Source of the DNA: Rhodospirillales bacterium
GTDB lineage: Bacteria > Pseudomonadota > Alphaproteobacteria > Rhodospirillales > UBA2165
DNA length: 64,000 bases
Direction of reading: 5' to 3'
Assembly (NCBI GenBank): GCA_022823235.1
Contig: JAJDXO010000009.1
Span: 22,057 to 86,056, forward strand
This document shows positions 1 through 11,099 of this stretch, one piece after another (positions within the stretch are counted from its first letter, which is position 1; each line of letters opens with the position of its first letter). The position numbers were made by a program, and so were the translations under genes. The notes below the pieces were generated by a model that saw only the letters and a program-made list of their open reading frames with translations, made no database searches and had not been told where the DNA came from.

Positions 1-735
1 GGTGTAGTAGTTCTCGATTTCCCGCGCATTCGCCGTCATGGCGAGGAAGTTTCCGTTGGGCATCTGGTGGGGCTGATGATGCAGGCTCGCCGCCTCGATG
101 GGAATGGCGCCGTCCACGGGGCCTTGCGGCCGGCCGGTGGCATAAAACATGCGGACGACATTGCCGCACATGTCCATTTCCACCGTCCGGAAATCCACGT
201 GATGAAAAAACAGATTGCCGTTGGCCAGTTGATGCACGCCGGCGATCCGGGCATCGGACGAGTAGTACCAGACGCACTCGCCCTCCTCATCGAGCACCAT
301 GAGCATGCCCCAGCGCACCGTGAACTGTATTTGGGCGGGCGTCATGTACTGCTGACGCAGATTTACCCGCCGCCGAACGCTCAAAAGGGTATAGCCGGGC
401 TGCATCCGGGACGTGTCGGCCGATTTGACGTCGATGGCGGGCCACTCGGCGCTGTCACCGGGCAGAGGCGGGGTCCGGTACTCTAGTTCGACCGCCGCGG
501 CATCACCGGCGCGGACGGTGATGCGGTGGGACGTATCGGCCCGCATGCCGATGATCGGAAGGCCTTCCCCCGGCGCATGGTCCGCGCCGTACGCGGCGGT
601 CCGCGTTCGCCGGCCGTCGCTGATCTCCAGGGTCGTTTCGCAAGGCCCATCCGTCTTGAAATAGACAAGCGCCACGAGTGGGACGTTTGGATTGGGGTTC
701 TTCTCGACCCGGGGATTTTCAACAAACGCTGTCAC
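1..735 (-). CDS. arylsulfotransferase (ASST) family protein, 3' end beyond the window
   Basis: An open frame runs from a GTG at 735 off the left edge (245 codons seen). The start is set by an AGGGAGG ribosome site 7 nt upstream and by an in-frame stop just before it. Residues about 1-100 resemble the beta-rich N-terminal domain of arylsulfotransferases (NPNPNVPLVALVYF, then PGYTLLSVRR). The propeller part begins with WGMLMVLDEEGECVWYY and LHHQPHQMPNGNFLAM, typical of the family, which transfers sulfate between phenolic compounds. No signal peptide is visible. The catalytic part lies outside the window, so activity cannot be judged. The gene is divergent from cckA. Confidence 0.7.
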   Translation of the reverse strand, partial: MTAFVENPRVEKNPNPNVPLVALVYFKTDGPCETTLEISDGRRTRTAAYGADHAPGEGLPIIGMRADTSHRITVRAGDAAAVELEYRTPPLPGDSAEWPAIDVKSADTSRMQPGYTLLSVRRRVNLRQQYMTPAQIQFTVRWGMLMVLDEEGECVWYYSSDARIAGVHQLANGNLFFHHVDFRTVEMDMCGNVVRMFYATGRPQGPVDGAIPIEAASLHHQPHQMPNGNFLAMTANAREIENYYT

Positions 736-1090
736 GATCCGGCCTCCCTGTTCCGCGCCTTTGCCCAATCAAATCTCAACATGACGGTACCCAAAAGAGT
801 TGGCGGCCCCGGCGTCCGCTTCCCGGACGACCGGACCTGCTCTTCACCATTCCTTAACCGCGTCTGAGGCGGACTCCGCTCACGGCGGCCAAAAGACCGA
901 CCGAACCAAATCCGGCTTACCGCCAACATGCGCAAATAATCCAGCGGGCCGCAAGTGGCGCCGGCGGTAGTGGAAGTCATTGGCTGCGTCTATCGACTCA
1001 AGGGTAGAATGCCCAAAGCAGAGGATGTCCGCGTAGGAACGGACGGAACTGCCGGCCCGGAGCTGAGGCCGGCCGAATAGGCAAGCCTTT
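736..1090. other. intergenic region between divergent ASST gene and cckA
   Basis: No gene was recognised here. It must hold the promoters for the two divergent genes. Toward cckA there is a possible TAGAAT -10 at 1005-1010 with a weak TTGGCT 19 bp upstream, and a GACTC (GANTC methylation site) lies just before it. No TTAA-N7-TTAA CtrA box was found. Confidence 0.4.
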
Positions 1091-3676
1091 GTGACTATTG
1101 CGGCGATGGATCGAATCGCGCAAACAGGGGGAGTCGTGACCACAAACCCCATCCAGTCTACCGAGCGTCACCGGTCTCCGGCGAATGGTGAGAAGGCCCG
1201 CTGGCCACTTGCCGCGGGGGTCTTGCCTGCGTCGGCGGCCGTGATTTTCGTCGGCGTATTGTTGCTTGTCGACGGGGGGCCGGCAAATGACGGACAGCGG
1301 CTGCTCGCTGCGGTTTTGCTGGTTGCGGGAGCCATCGGGCTTGCGTTCGGCGGCTACCTCCTGGGCGGGTTCGTGGCCCGTCAACGGGCGTTGGCAAGAA
1401 TTCGGGGAACGCTGGCGGCCGACGACCTGATTGCATTTGTGTCCGCAGGCGACGGGCGCCTCCGGTTTCTCAACAGCCGGATGCACGGACTGCTCGGCGA
1501 ATTGGGCGGGGCGTCCTTTGCTTCGGAACCGGAAACGATCAATGAGTTGGTCGAACGGTTTGGTCCCGCGGCCGGTTCGCTGGAATTGTCCCGGCTGATC
1601 AAGGGGGCCGAGAGCGGACTACGGGACCGGGCCGAAATTGACCTCTCCGAGACTCTGGGCCGGCGCAAATGGTTCCGCATCTCGGCGGAACCGGTGCCTG
1701 GTCTCCACGACCTTACCCTTTGGTCGATGAGTGATATTACCGCGACCAAGGCAGCCGAGACGGCCACGCGGCGGGAGGAAAAGATCCTCTACGACCTGAT
1801 TGACAAGTTGCCCGTTGGTTTCTTTTCGGTGGACGGTTCGGGAAATCTTACCTACGCCAATCAAGCGCTCCGGCAATGGCTTGCGCCGCTCGAAGACGGA
1901 TGGGAGGCCGAGGATCGTCAGTTTGCCGATTTCGTCGTCGCCGGAGGCGAGCCCGACGGGATCGCCGAAGACGCATCCGGCATGCACGGTTCTATCGTCC
2001 TCAAGGCCTCGGATGGAACGGAGTTCGGCGCCTATCTCATTCAGTCGCAGCAGGTGAACGCCGATGGTGAGTTCGATTACTCCCGTTCGATCGTTCTCAG
2101 GGAGCCGTTCCTGCCGCTGCCCGATGACGGGTCGGGGGGCGCGTTGGTCAAACGCATTCCCTGGCTGTTTTCCGAAGCTCCGGTCGGCATTGTCCTGCTC
2201 GATCCTTACGGCAACGTCATTGACTGCAATCGGGCATTTCTGAAGATGCTCGGTTTGCACCGGGACGCGGTCATCGGCCGGCCGCTGTCCGAACGGATTA
2301 GCAAGGAAGACCGGGACGATATTGCGGCGCAGTTGTCCAAGGTCGTGATGGGGACACTGCCGGCGACGATGATCGAGGTTCGTATGCCGGCGGTTGGAGC
2401 GCGCGACCGCGCCGTTTCGCTTTACGCCGGCCGGGTCCAGGACGCCGAAGGGGAGGTTTCCGGCCTTGTGCTGCATGTCATCGACACGACCGAACAAAAA
2501 AATCTGGAAGTACAATTCAACCAGTCGCAAAAAATGCAGGCAGTTGGTCAACTCGCCGGTGGCGTCGCCCATGACTTCAACAACCTGCTGACCGCGATGA
2601 TCGGCTTCTGCGATCTCCTGCTGGCCCGCCACGCCGTGGAGGACCAGAGCTTCGCCGACATCATGCAGATCAAGCACAATGCCATTCGAGCGGCCGGTCT
2701 CATCCATCAGCTGTTGGCATTCTCCCGCCGACAAACCTTGCAGCCGAAGATCTTCGATGTGCGGGAGGCGCTTGGCCACCTCTCGAACCTGCTCCGGCGC
2801 CTGATCGGTGAAAATATCGCGCTCGACATCAGGCATGACCAGGGGGTTGACCTGATCCGGACCGATCCGGGGCAGTTCGATCAAGTGGTTATCAACCTTG
2901 CCGTCAACGCAAGAGACGCCATGCAGGGCGGCGGACAACTTACGATTGAAACGTCACGGGTTTCGATTGAAGGCACCCTTCAACCCGGACATGAGGTAAT
3001 GCCCGCCGGCGAATATGTATTGATCAAGGTCACCGACACGGGCTCCGGCATCGCCGAGGAAGACGTCGAGCACATATTCGAGCCCTTCTTTTCCACCAAA
3101 GGGGTCGGCGAGGGGACCGGCCTTGGTCTGTCCACCGTTTATGGCATCGTCCGGCAATCGGAAGGCTATGTATTTGTCGATTCCGCGCCCGGTGAGGGCA
3201 CGACGTTCAGCATCTACTTTCCGGCTTACACGGCGGCGGATGCCGCCGCCGCCGGGGAACCCATTCTGTCGGGTCCGCATGCCTCCGAGCCTATATTGGC
3301 CGAGGATCTGACCGGCGGCGGGAACATTCTGCTGGTCGAGGATGAGGACGCGGTACGGCTTTTCGGCAGCCGGGCACTTCGCAACAAGGGCTACCGGGTT
3401 ATCGAAGCCTCGGACGGCGAAGAGGCGCTGCATGCGCTGAGTGATTTCGACGAGACCGTCGACCTGATTATTACCGACGTGGTAATGCCCGGCATGGACG
3501 GTCATACGCTCGTACGGCTGATCAAGGAGAAAATGCCGGAAATCAAAGTGATCCTGATCTCCGGCTATTCCGAGGAGGCCATACCCGGTGACATCGGCGC
3601 CGACATCCACTTTCTCTCCAAACCATTCAGCCTTCAGGATTTGGCGGGCAAGGTGAAGGATGTTATCGCCGGGTAA
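1091..3676 (+). CDS. cckA: cell-cycle hybrid sensor histidine kinase CckA
   Basis: CckA is the membrane hybrid kinase that feeds phosphate through ChpT to the master regulator CtrA in Alphaproteobacteria. The 861-residue frame shows two N-terminal membrane helices (about 38-60 and 72-95), PAS-like domains (about 230-330 and 355-475), a HisKA domain with GGVAHDFNNLL (phospho-accepting His494), an ATPase domain with TDTGSGIAEED and GEGTGLGLS boxes, and a C-terminal receiver with LLVEDEDAVR and phospho-acceptor Asp796 in TDVVMPGMDG. HDFNNLL and this domain order are typical of CckA. The start is uncertain: GTG 1091, ATG 1106 and GTG 1136 are all in frame, and the last has GGGGGAG close upstream. 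Neither chpT nor ctrA is in the window. Confidence 0.9.
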   Translation: MTIAAMDRIAQTGGVVTTNPIQSTERHRSPANGEKARWPLAAGVLPASAAVIFVGVLLLVDGGPANDGQRLLAAVLLVAGAIGLAFGGYLLGGFVARQRALARIRGTLAADDLIAFVSAGDGRLRFLNSRMHGLLGELGGASFASEPETINELVERFGPAAGSLELSRLIKGAESGLRDRAEIDLSETLGRRKWFRISAEPVPGLHDLTLWSMSDITATKAAETATRREEKILYDLIDKLPVGFFSVDGSGNLTYANQALRQWLAPLEDGWEAEDRQFADFVVAGGEPDGIAEDASGMHGSIVLKASDGTEFGAYLIQSQQVNADGEFDYSRSIVLREPFLPLPDDGSGGALVKRIPWLFSEAPVGIVLLDPYGNVIDCNRAFLKMLGLHRDAVIGRPLSERISKEDRDDIAAQLSKVVMGTLPATMIEVRMPAVGARDRAVSLYAGRVQDAEGEVSGLVLHVIDTTEQKNLEVQFNQSQKMQAVGQLAGGVAHDFNNLLTAMIGFCDLLLARHAVEDQSFADIMQIKHNAIRAAGLIHQLLAFSRRQTLQPKIFDVREALGHLSNLLRRLIGENIALDIRHDQGVDLIRTDPGQFDQVVINLAVNARDAMQGGGQLTIETSRVSIEGTLQPGHEVMPAGEYVLIKVTDTGSGIAEEDVEHIFEPFFSTKGVGEGTGLGLSTVYGIVRQSEGYVFVDSAPGEGTTFSIYFPAYTAADAAAAGEPILSGPHASEPILAEDLTGGGNILLVEDEDAVRLFGSRALRNKGYRVIEASDGEEALHALSDFDETVDLIITDVVMPGMDGHTLVRLIKEKMPEIKVILISGYSEEAIPGDIGADIHFLSKPFSLQDLAGKVKDVIAG

Positions 3677-3772
3677 TCCACGCCTTCCGGAATGGCTCAA
3701 GTGAGGCATTGCCTGGATTCGGTCGTCTTTCCGGCCTCGCCGCCGGGGCCGAACCGAATGCTCCGTATCCGT

Positions 3773-3856
3773 GAACAAACATGGAATACGTTCCATATTA
3801 TACAATAAAAACAACGAGTTAAATTTTTTCTTTGCGGATGAGAACAAAACATGTAC
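3773..3856. promoter_or_regulatory. recA upstream region with two LexA-like boxes
   Basis: Alphaproteobacterial LexA binds GTTC-N7-GTTC. Two sites one base from this (written as GAAC-N7-GAAC) lie before recA: GAAC-N7-GAAT at 3773-3787 and GAAC-N7-GTAC at 3842-3856. Between them are an inverted repeat ATGGAA-TACG-TTCCAT (3781-3796) and a TATACA hexamer (3799-3804) that could be a -10. SOS control of recA is expected, but which site is used cannot be told from sequence. Confidence 0.5.
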
Positions 3857-3907
3857 AAGGGAGCTTCATTGCATCACCCTGGACCCTGTGAAATAAGGAG
3901 GGGAAAC

Positions 3908-5017
<1,110 letters not shown>

Positions 5018-5038
5018 CCGGCGCGGACATTCAATGAG

Positions 5039-5073
5039 CGGGGCGTGATCCGGAATCACGCCCCGTTTTCTTT
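5039..5073 (+). terminator. intrinsic terminator of recA
   Basis: A perfect 11-bp stem (CGGGGCGTGAT / ATCACGCCCCG) with a 5-nt loop is followed by TTTTCTTT. It lies 21 nt after the recA stop and before alaS, so alaS probably has its own promoter. Confidence 0.9.
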
Positions 5074-5123
5074 GTCGCATAAAAGCCTTCCCAACCGGGA
5101 ATCGCGACCCTAAGTTTCGCTCC

Positions 5124-7763
5124 ATGCAAACGACAAACGATATCCGGGCGGCGTTCCTCGACTATTTCGGCCGCCACGATCATGAGATCGTGGCGTCATC
5201 GCCGCTTGTGCCCCATAACGATCCGACCCTGCTATTCACCAATGCGGGCATGGTCCAGTTCAAGAACGTGTTCACCGGGCTCGAACAGCGGACCTATTCG
5301 CGCGCCACCACCTCGCAGAAATGCGTCCGCGCGGGCGGCAAGCACAATGATCTCGAGAATGTCGGCTATACGGCCCGGCACAATACGTTTTTCGAGATGC
5401 TGGGCAATTTCTCCTTCGGTGACTACTTCAAGGACCTCGCCATCGAACTCGCCTGGAACCTGGTGACCAGGGAATACGGCCTGCCCCGGGAAAAATTGCT
5501 GGTCACCGTATTCGCCGAGGATGATCAGGCGTTCGACCTGTGGAAGAAAATCGCCGGTCTCCCGGACGAGAAGATCATCCGAATCCCGACCAGCGACAAT
5601 TTCTGGTCCATGGGCGACACCGGACCGTGCGGGCCGTGTTCGGAAATTTTCTACGATCACGGCGACCAAATTCCCGGCGGCCCGCCCGGCAGTCCGGATG
5701 AAGACGGCGACCGGTTCGTGGAAATCTGGAACTTGGTGTTCATGCAGTTCGAGCAGGTCACGCCCGATGACCGCCGGGACCTGCCTCGTCCATCCATTGA
5801 TACCGGCATGGGGCTCGAGCGCATCTCGGCGGTGATGCAAGGCACCCATGACAGTTATGAAATTGACTTGTTCCAGGCGCTAATCCAGGCATCCGCCGAT
5901 GCGGCGGACGTACCGGCCGACGGTGATCATGCCGTTTCTCACCGGGTGATCGCCGACCATCTCCGGGCGTCGAGTTTTCTCATCGCCGACGGCGTTTTGC
6001 CGTCGAATGAGGGCCGCGGCTATGTGCTCCGGCGGATCATGCGGCGCGCCATGCGCCACGCGCACATGATGGGCTGCGGGGAACCGCTGCTCCATAAGCT
6101 GGTGCCGGCGCTGGTCGGACAGATGGGGCAGGCGTTTACGGAACTGGGCCGCGCCCAGGCGTTGATCACCGAAACCCTGGAATTGGAGGAAACCCGCTTC
6201 AAGCGGACGCTGGATCGGGGGCTCAAACTCCTCGATGACGAAACCGGCGGCATGAGCGAAGGCGATTCCCTCTCCGGCGAGGTCGCCTTCAAACTCTATG
6301 ACACTTATGGATTCCCCATCGACCTGACCCAGGATGCGCTGCGGGCCCGCGGTCTGTCCGTCGACACCGCCGGTTTCGAAGCCGCCATGGAACGGCAGCG
6401 GGAAGAAGCCCGCAAGGCCTGGGCCGGGTCCGGCGAGGCGGCCACCGACGAGGTTTGGTTCGAAATCCGCGAGGAAGCGGGAGCAACCGAGTTTCTCGGT
6501 TACGAAACCGAAGCCGCGGAGGGCGTCGTCCATGCGCTGGTCGTGGACGGCCGACGGGTGGACAGCGCCTCCGCCGGCCAGGACGTCGCCATCGTGGTCA
6601 ACCAAACGCCGTTTTACGGCGAGGCCGGCGGGCAGCAGGGGGACCAGGGCGCTATTTCGTCGGATGGCGCTTCCATACTCGTCGATGATACGCAGAAGAA
6701 GTTGGGGGACCTCACCGTTCACATGGGCGCCGTCGAGGGCGGTGAACTCAAGGTCGGTGACGAGGTGCGGCTGAACGTCGATGGAAATCGCAGGACCTCC
6801 CTGAGGGCCCACCACTCGGCTACGCATCTGCTGCACGAAGCGCTGCGCCGCCGGCTCGGCGATCATGTGGCTCAAAAAGGCTCGCTGGTCGCCGCCGACC
6901 GGCTGCGGTTCGATATCTCCCACCCCAGCGCCGTCCCGGCGGGGGATTTGGCCGAGGTGGAGAACCAGGTCAATGATCAGGTCAGGGCGAATTCCGAGGT
7001 GGTCACCCGCCTGATGACGCCGGAGGAAGCCATTGAGGCCGGCGCCCTCGCCTTGTTCGGAGAAAAATACGGCGACGAGGTTCGCGTCGTCTCCATGGGT
7101 TCGGGCGAGAACCAGGCATTTTCGACGGAGTTGTGCGGCGGCACGCATGTGGCGCGAACCGGCGATATCGGTTTGTTCAAAATCGTCGGCGAAAGCGCGG
7201 TCGCCGCCGGTGTTCGCCGCGTCGAGGCGGTGACCGGTCCGGCGGCAGAAGCCTATGTGGCCGACCTGTCGCGCTCGCTCGCCGCAACCGCCGATCTGTT
7301 GAAAAGCTCGCCGGACCAGGTCCTGGATCGAGTCAACAAACTGATCGAAGAACGCCGGGATCTCGAGAAGCAACTCGCCGATGCGCGCCGCGCGCTGGCA
7401 ACCGGCGGCGGCGGAAACTCGACGGACATCAAGGAAATTTCGGGAATCAAGTTCGCCGGGAAATCGCTGGAGAATGTGCCGGCCAAGGACCTCAAGAGCC
7501 TTGCCGACGATCTCAAGAAACAAGTGGGGTCCGGGGTCGTGGCGCTGATCAGCGTCAACGAAGGGAAGGCATCCCTGGTCGTCGGCGTTACGGATGACCT
7601 CACCGGCAGTCTCGATGCGGTAAAACTGGTAAAGGCCGGTTCCGAAGCGGTCGGCGGCGGCGGCGGCGGCGGCCGGCCCGATATGGCGCAGGCAGGCGGC
7701 CCCGACGGCAGCAAGGCGGCTGACGCGCTGGCCGCGATTGAAAGTATGATCGCCGGGTCATGA
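5124..7763 (+). CDS. alaS: alanyl-tRNA synthetase
   Basis: This cytoplasmic enzyme charges tRNA-Ala and hydrolyses mischarged Ser- or Gly-tRNA-Ala. At 879 residues it is full length: a class II catalytic domain ([43 protein letters not shown]), an editing domain with zinc ligands HSATH (564-568) and CGGTH (Cys671), and a C-terminal DHHA1 domain ending with a glycine-rich [15 protein letters not shown] segment. Its stop overlaps the pyk start (ATGA), so the two genes are co-transcribed. A free-standing editing protein of the same superfamily lies at 58184. Confidence 0.97.
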   Translation: MQTTNDIRAAFLDYFGRHDHEIVASSPLVPHNDPTLLFTNAGMVQFKNVFTGLEQRTYSRATTSQKCVRAGGKHNDLENVGYTARHNTFFEMLGNFSFGDYFKDLAIELAWNLVTREYGLPREKLLVTVFAEDDQAFDLWKKIAGLPDEKIIRIPTSDNFWSMGDTGPCGPCSEIFYDHGDQIPGGPPGSPDEDGDRFVEIWNLVFMQFEQVTPDDRRDLPRPSIDTGMGLERISAVMQGTHDSYEIDLFQALIQASADAADVPADGDHAVSHRVIADHLRASSFLIADGVLPSNEGRGYVLRRIMRRAMRHAHMMGCGEPLLHKLVPALVGQMGQAFTELGRAQALITETLELEETRFKRTLDRGLKLLDDETGGMSEGDSLSGEVAFKLYDTYGFPIDLTQDALRARGLSVDTAGFEAAMERQREEARKAWAGSGEAATDEVWFEIREEAGATEFLGYETEAAEGVVHALVVDGRRVDSASAGQDVAIVVNQTPFYGEAGGQQGDQGAISSDGASILVDDTQKKLGDLTVHMGAVEGGELKVGDEVRLNVDGNRRTSLRAHHSATHLLHEALRRRLGDHVAQKGSLVAADRLRFDISHPSAVPAGDLAEVENQVNDQVRANSEVVTRLMTPEEAIEAGALALFGEKYGDEVRVVSMGSGENQAFSTELCGGTHVARTGDIGLFKIVGESAVAAGVRRVEAVTGPAAEAYVADLSRSLAATADLLKSSPDQVLDRVNKLIEERRDLEKQLADARRALATGGGGNSTDIKEISGIKFAGKSLENVPAKDLKSLADDLKKQVGSGVVALISVNEGKASLVVGVTDDLTGSLDAVKLVKAGSEAVGGGGGGGRPDMAQAGGPDGSKAADALAAIESMIAGS

Positions 7764-9175
7764 GGCGCTTTCGATCGGCGAAAATTCTGTCCACCCTTGG
7801 TCCGGCCAGTGACACGGCCGAGACCATCGAGGCGCTGTTTTTGGCCGGCGCCGATGTTTTTCGCCTGAATTTCAGCCACGGCTCTCACGAAGATCATGCC
7901 GCCAAGCTGGAGATCATCCGGGCCATGGCGCGCCGTCATCAGCGGCCGGTGGGTGTCGTGGCGGATATGCAAGGACCCAAGATTCGCGTTGGGGCATTCG
8001 CCGACGGCGAAATCGAGTTGGTCATCGGTCATTCGTTTACGCTCGATCTGGATGAGTCACCCGGCACATCCAAAAGGGTCGGCGTATCGAACCCGGAAGT
8101 CATCGAAGCAGTGGATAGCGGTGACGAGCTTCTCTTGAACGACGGCAAAATCCGGCTCCGGATCACCAAGCGCCTCAAGGGCCGGCTCGAGACCGAGGTC
8201 GAGGTCGGGGGCGTGCTCTCGGACCACAAGGGTCTCAACGTTCCGGGAGTCTCCCTGCCCATATCGGCCTTGACCGACAAGGATCGGGCCGATCTCCGGG
8301 CGGCCCTGGACATGGGTGTCGATTGGATTGCCTTGTCGTTTGTTCAACAGCCCGAAGATGTCGCCGAAGCGCGCAAACTGATCAGCGGGCGTGCCGGTGT
8401 AATGGTCAAACTGGAAAAGCCGCTGGCGATGCTTCGGCTTCAGGAGATCGTCGAGTTGTCGGATGCGGTGATGGTGGCCCGCGGCGACCTCGGGGTGGAG
8501 GCGCCGCCCGAAGACGTTCCGGGCCTGCAGAAGAGGATCATCGATTGCGCCCGGCAAACCGGGAAACCCGTCGTTGTTGCCACACAGATGCTGGAATCCA
8601 TGATCCATGTGCCGCGTCCCACCCGGGCCGAGGCGTCCGACGTGGCAACCGCCATCTTCGATGGCGCGGATGCGGTCATGCTGTCGGCGGAGACGGCGGT
8701 CGGCGACTATCCCGTCGAGGCGGTCGAGATTATGGATCGCATTATCGCCAAGGCCGAGGAGGATCCGCACTACCGCAATCTTATCGAAGTGACCCGTGCG
8801 GTTCCCGAGGCCACCGACGCCGATGCCATTACCGCCGCGGCGCGCCAGGTCGCGGAAACCATATCCGCGGCCGCGATCGCCACGTTTACCAGCACCGGTT
8901 CGACGACGTTTCGAGCCTCGCGGGAACGGCCGGGCGTGCCCATTCTCGGTCTGACGCCCAACGTCGATACGGCGCGGCGGCTTCAAATCGCCTGGGGCGT
9001 ACACCCGGTCCTGACCCGCGACGTGACGGATTTCGGCGAAATGCTCACCCGTGCAAGCCAGACGGCGTCGGAAGAGGAGTTTGCCAAGGCCGGTGATCGG
9101 CTGGTGGTGACCGCGGGCGTGCCGTTCGGTACGCCAGGGGCCACCAACATCCTTAGAATTGTCTGGGTCGAGTAG
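7760..9175 (+). CDS. pyk: pyruvate kinase
   Basis: Pyruvate kinase converts phosphoenolpyruvate and ADP to pyruvate and ATP, the last step of glycolysis. The 471-residue protein is a normal bacterial length. Visible family motifs are STLGPAS and [10 protein letters not shown] at the N terminus, [11 protein letters not shown], the active-site segment [15 protein letters not shown], and VATQMLESM followed by [10 protein letters not shown]. It overlaps alaS by 4 nt (ATGA) and so is translationally coupled to it. Phosphofructokinase (21167) and glyceraldehyde-3-phosphate dehydrogenase (36839) elsewhere in the window also belong to the glycolytic route. Confidence 0.96.
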   Translation: MRRFRSAKILSTLGPASDTAETIEALFLAGADVFRLNFSHGSHEDHAAKLEIIRAMARRHQRPVGVVADMQGPKIRVGAFADGEIELVIGHSFTLDLDESPGTSKRVGVSNPEVIEAVDSGDELLLNDGKIRLRITKRLKGRLETEVEVGGVLSDHKGLNVPGVSLPISALTDKDRADLRAALDMGVDWIALSFVQQPEDVAEARKLISGRAGVMVKLEKPLAMLRLQEIVELSDAVMVARGDLGVEAPPEDVPGLQKRIIDCARQTGKPVVVATQMLESMIHVPRPTRAEASDVATAIFDGADAVMLSAETAVGDYPVEAVEIMDRIIAKAEEDPHYRNLIEVTRAVPEATDADAITAAARQVAETISAAAIATFTSTGSTTFRASRERPGVPILGLTPNVDTARRLQIAWGVHPVLTRDVTDFGEMLTRASQTASEEEFAKAGDRLVVTAGVPFGTPGATNILRIVWVE

Positions 9176-9195
9176 ACTCTGGCCGTCGCGTACCG

Positions 9196-10068
9196 GTGAG
9201 CGAACTGTTTCCCATCATCGCGCCCGTGCTGCTGGGTGTCATTCTCGGATTTCTCTGGGGTAAGCGTGGGCTGCCCTATGATTCCGCCTTCATCTCGAAC
9301 CTGGTGTTCAACCTCGGCGTTCCGTGCCTCGTGTTTGCGACGCTCACCCGCATCGATATCGAAATCGGCGCGTTCGGAATCATGGCCGGCGCCGCATTGG
9401 TCGCGTTGGCCGGATTTCTTGTTGCCACTTTCCTTCTTTTGAAGATTTTCGGGCTCAAGCAGAAGACCTATCTGGCGACGGTGATGACGCCGAATACGGG
9501 CAATGTCGGTCTGCCGCTTTGTCTGTTGGCATTCGGCGGAGAAGGGCTGGCGTTCGGCATCATCGTGTACTCCCTGGTTGCCACCACCCAATTTACGTTC
9601 GGTCTGGGGATGGCGGCCGGCACCGCATCGCCCCGCGAGTTCGCGCGCATTCCGCTGATTTACGCACTTGCCGCAGCCTTGATTTTCGTCCTGACCGGCA
9701 CCAAGCCTCCCTTGTGGATTGCCAACAGCACCAAACTCATTGGCGAAATGGCTATTCCCCTCATGGTCATCACCCTCGGAGTCTCATTGGCCAAGCTCAA
9801 GTTCGTCAATGCGTGGACCGGCTTGGGACTTTCCGTATTCCGCCTGGCCATGGGGTTCGGCGTTGGATTTGCGGTCGCCGAGCTGTTTGGCCTTGAGGGT
9901 GTCGCCCGGGGCGTTCTGATTTTGCAAAGCGCCATGCCGGCCGCCATTTTCAACTATATGCTGGCCATGCAGTTCGACAACGAGCCCGGGAACGTGGCCG
10001 GGGTTGTCTTCATCTCGACGGTGATTTCCTTCCTGACCATGCCGTTCCTGTTGTCGTTCGTGTTGTAA
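9196..10068 (+). CDS. AEC-family (auxin efflux carrier-like) permease
   Basis: A 290-residue, strongly hydrophobic inner-membrane protein with about 8-10 predicted helices. The start FPIIAPVLLGVILGFLWGKRGLP and the inner MTPNTGNVGLPLCLLAFG segment match the AEC transporter family, whose bacterial members are thought to export or import organic acids or related metabolites; substrates are mostly unknown. The start is a GTG at 9196, 20 nt after pyk, so it may be the last gene of the alaS-pyk unit. The substrate cannot be inferred from sequence. Confidence 0.8.
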   Translation: MSELFPIIAPVLLGVILGFLWGKRGLPYDSAFISNLVFNLGVPCLVFATLTRIDIEIGAFGIMAGAALVALAGFLVATFLLLKIFGLKQKTYLATVMTPNTGNVGLPLCLLAFGGEGLAFGIIVYSLVATTQFTFGLGMAAGTASPREFARIPLIYALAAALIFVLTGTKPPLWIANSTKLIGEMAIPLMVITLGVSLAKLKFVNAWTGLGLSVFRLAMGFGVGFAVAELFGLEGVARGVLILQSAMPAAIFNYMLAMQFDNEPGNVAGVVFISTVISFLTMPFLLSFVL

Positions 10069-10118
10069 TCGCAGGCGCAGTCGGGCTATATCCGCGATCG
10101 GCATTACCTGGGGTTCCC

Positions 10119-11099
10119 ATGTCAATCCTCGTCACCGGTGCCGCCGGATTTATCGGCTTTCACGTCTGCCAGGCATTGTTGGATGCTGGCGAGGCGGTCG
10201 TCGGGATTGACAACCTCAACGACTATTACGACCCGTCCCTGAAGGAGGCGCGGCTCGAACTGCTGACGGCCCGGGACGGTTTCGATTTTCATCGATTGGA
10301 TATCGCGGAGCGGGACGACATGATGGCGCTGGCGGCGCGCCATGAATCGATAGACCGCATCGTGCATTTGGCCGCTCAGGCGGGTGTCCGATATTCGCTG
10401 GAAAACCCGCACGCCTATCTCCGGTCGAATATCGATGGCCAACTCAACGTGCTGGAGATGTGCCGGCGGCTTCCCGATTTGAAACACTTCGTGTTTGCCA
10501 GTTCCTCGTCGGTATATGGCGCCAACAAAGACCTCCCGTTCGCCGTTAAAGACCGGGTTGACGATCCGATTTCCCTTTATGCCGCCACCAAGCGAAGCGG
10601 CGAACTTATCGGCAATTCCTATGGACGGCTGTACGGCATCCCGATGACCGGATTACGGTTTTTTACCGTTTACGGGCCCTGGGGACGGCCCGATATGGCT
10701 GCTTTTATCTTTACCAGGAAGATTCTGGCCGGCGAACCCATCCAGGTCTTCAATCACGGGGACATGCGGCGTGATTTCACCTACATCGACGATATTGTCG
10801 CCGGCGTCCTCGCCTGTCTGGAGAAAGCGCCCCGGGCCGGCGATGGAGCCCCGCCGGTCAGACTCTACAATCTGGGAAATCACCGATCCGAGCCGCTGAC
10901 CGATCTGATCGCCCTGATCGAGCAGGAGCTTGGCATGGCGGCGGAGGTCGAGTTGCTGCCCATGCAGCCTGGCGACGTTCAGGAGACCTACGCCGATATC
11001 GAGACCGCCCGAACGGACTTGGGCTTTTCGCCGTCGACGAATATTGCCGAAGGTATTCCCCGTTTCATCAAGTGGTACCGCGAGTATTACGGCGTTTAG
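10119..11099 (+). CDS. UDP-glucuronate 4-epimerase-like NAD-dependent epimerase
   Basis: This is an extended short-chain dehydrogenase/reductase of 326 residues. It has the Rossmann motif TGAAGFIGFHV, the catalytic YAATK triad segment and NDYYDPSLKEARLELL, which is characteristic of UDP-glucuronate 4-epimerases (LpsL/CapI type) that make UDP-galacturonate for surface polysaccharides. No glycosyltransferase or polysaccharide cluster is adjacent, so its product probably feeds a pathway encoded elsewhere. Its stop overlaps the stop of the convergent acyl-CoA synthetase gene by 4 nt. Confidence 0.85.
   Translation: MSILVTGAAGFIGFHVCQALLDAGEAVVGIDNLNDYYDPSLKEARLELLTARDGFDFHRLDIAERDDMMALAARHESIDRIVHLAAQAGVRYSLENPHAYLRSNIDGQLNVLEMCRRLPDLKHFVFASSSSVYGANKDLPFAVKDRVDDPISLYAATKRSGELIGNSYGRLYGIPMTGLRFFTVYGPWGRPDMAAFIFTRKILAGEPIQVFNHGDMRRDFTYIDDIVAGVLACLEKAPRAGDGAPPVRLYNLGNHRSEPLTDLIALIEQELGMAAEVELLPMQPGDVQETYADIETARTDLGFSPSTNIAEGIPRFIKWYREYYGV

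Noticed and set aside
3717..3760. Terminator after cckA
   Set aside because: ATTCGGT / ACCGAAT with an inner CCGGC / GCCGG stem forms a hairpin, but no T-run follows, so it was not called.
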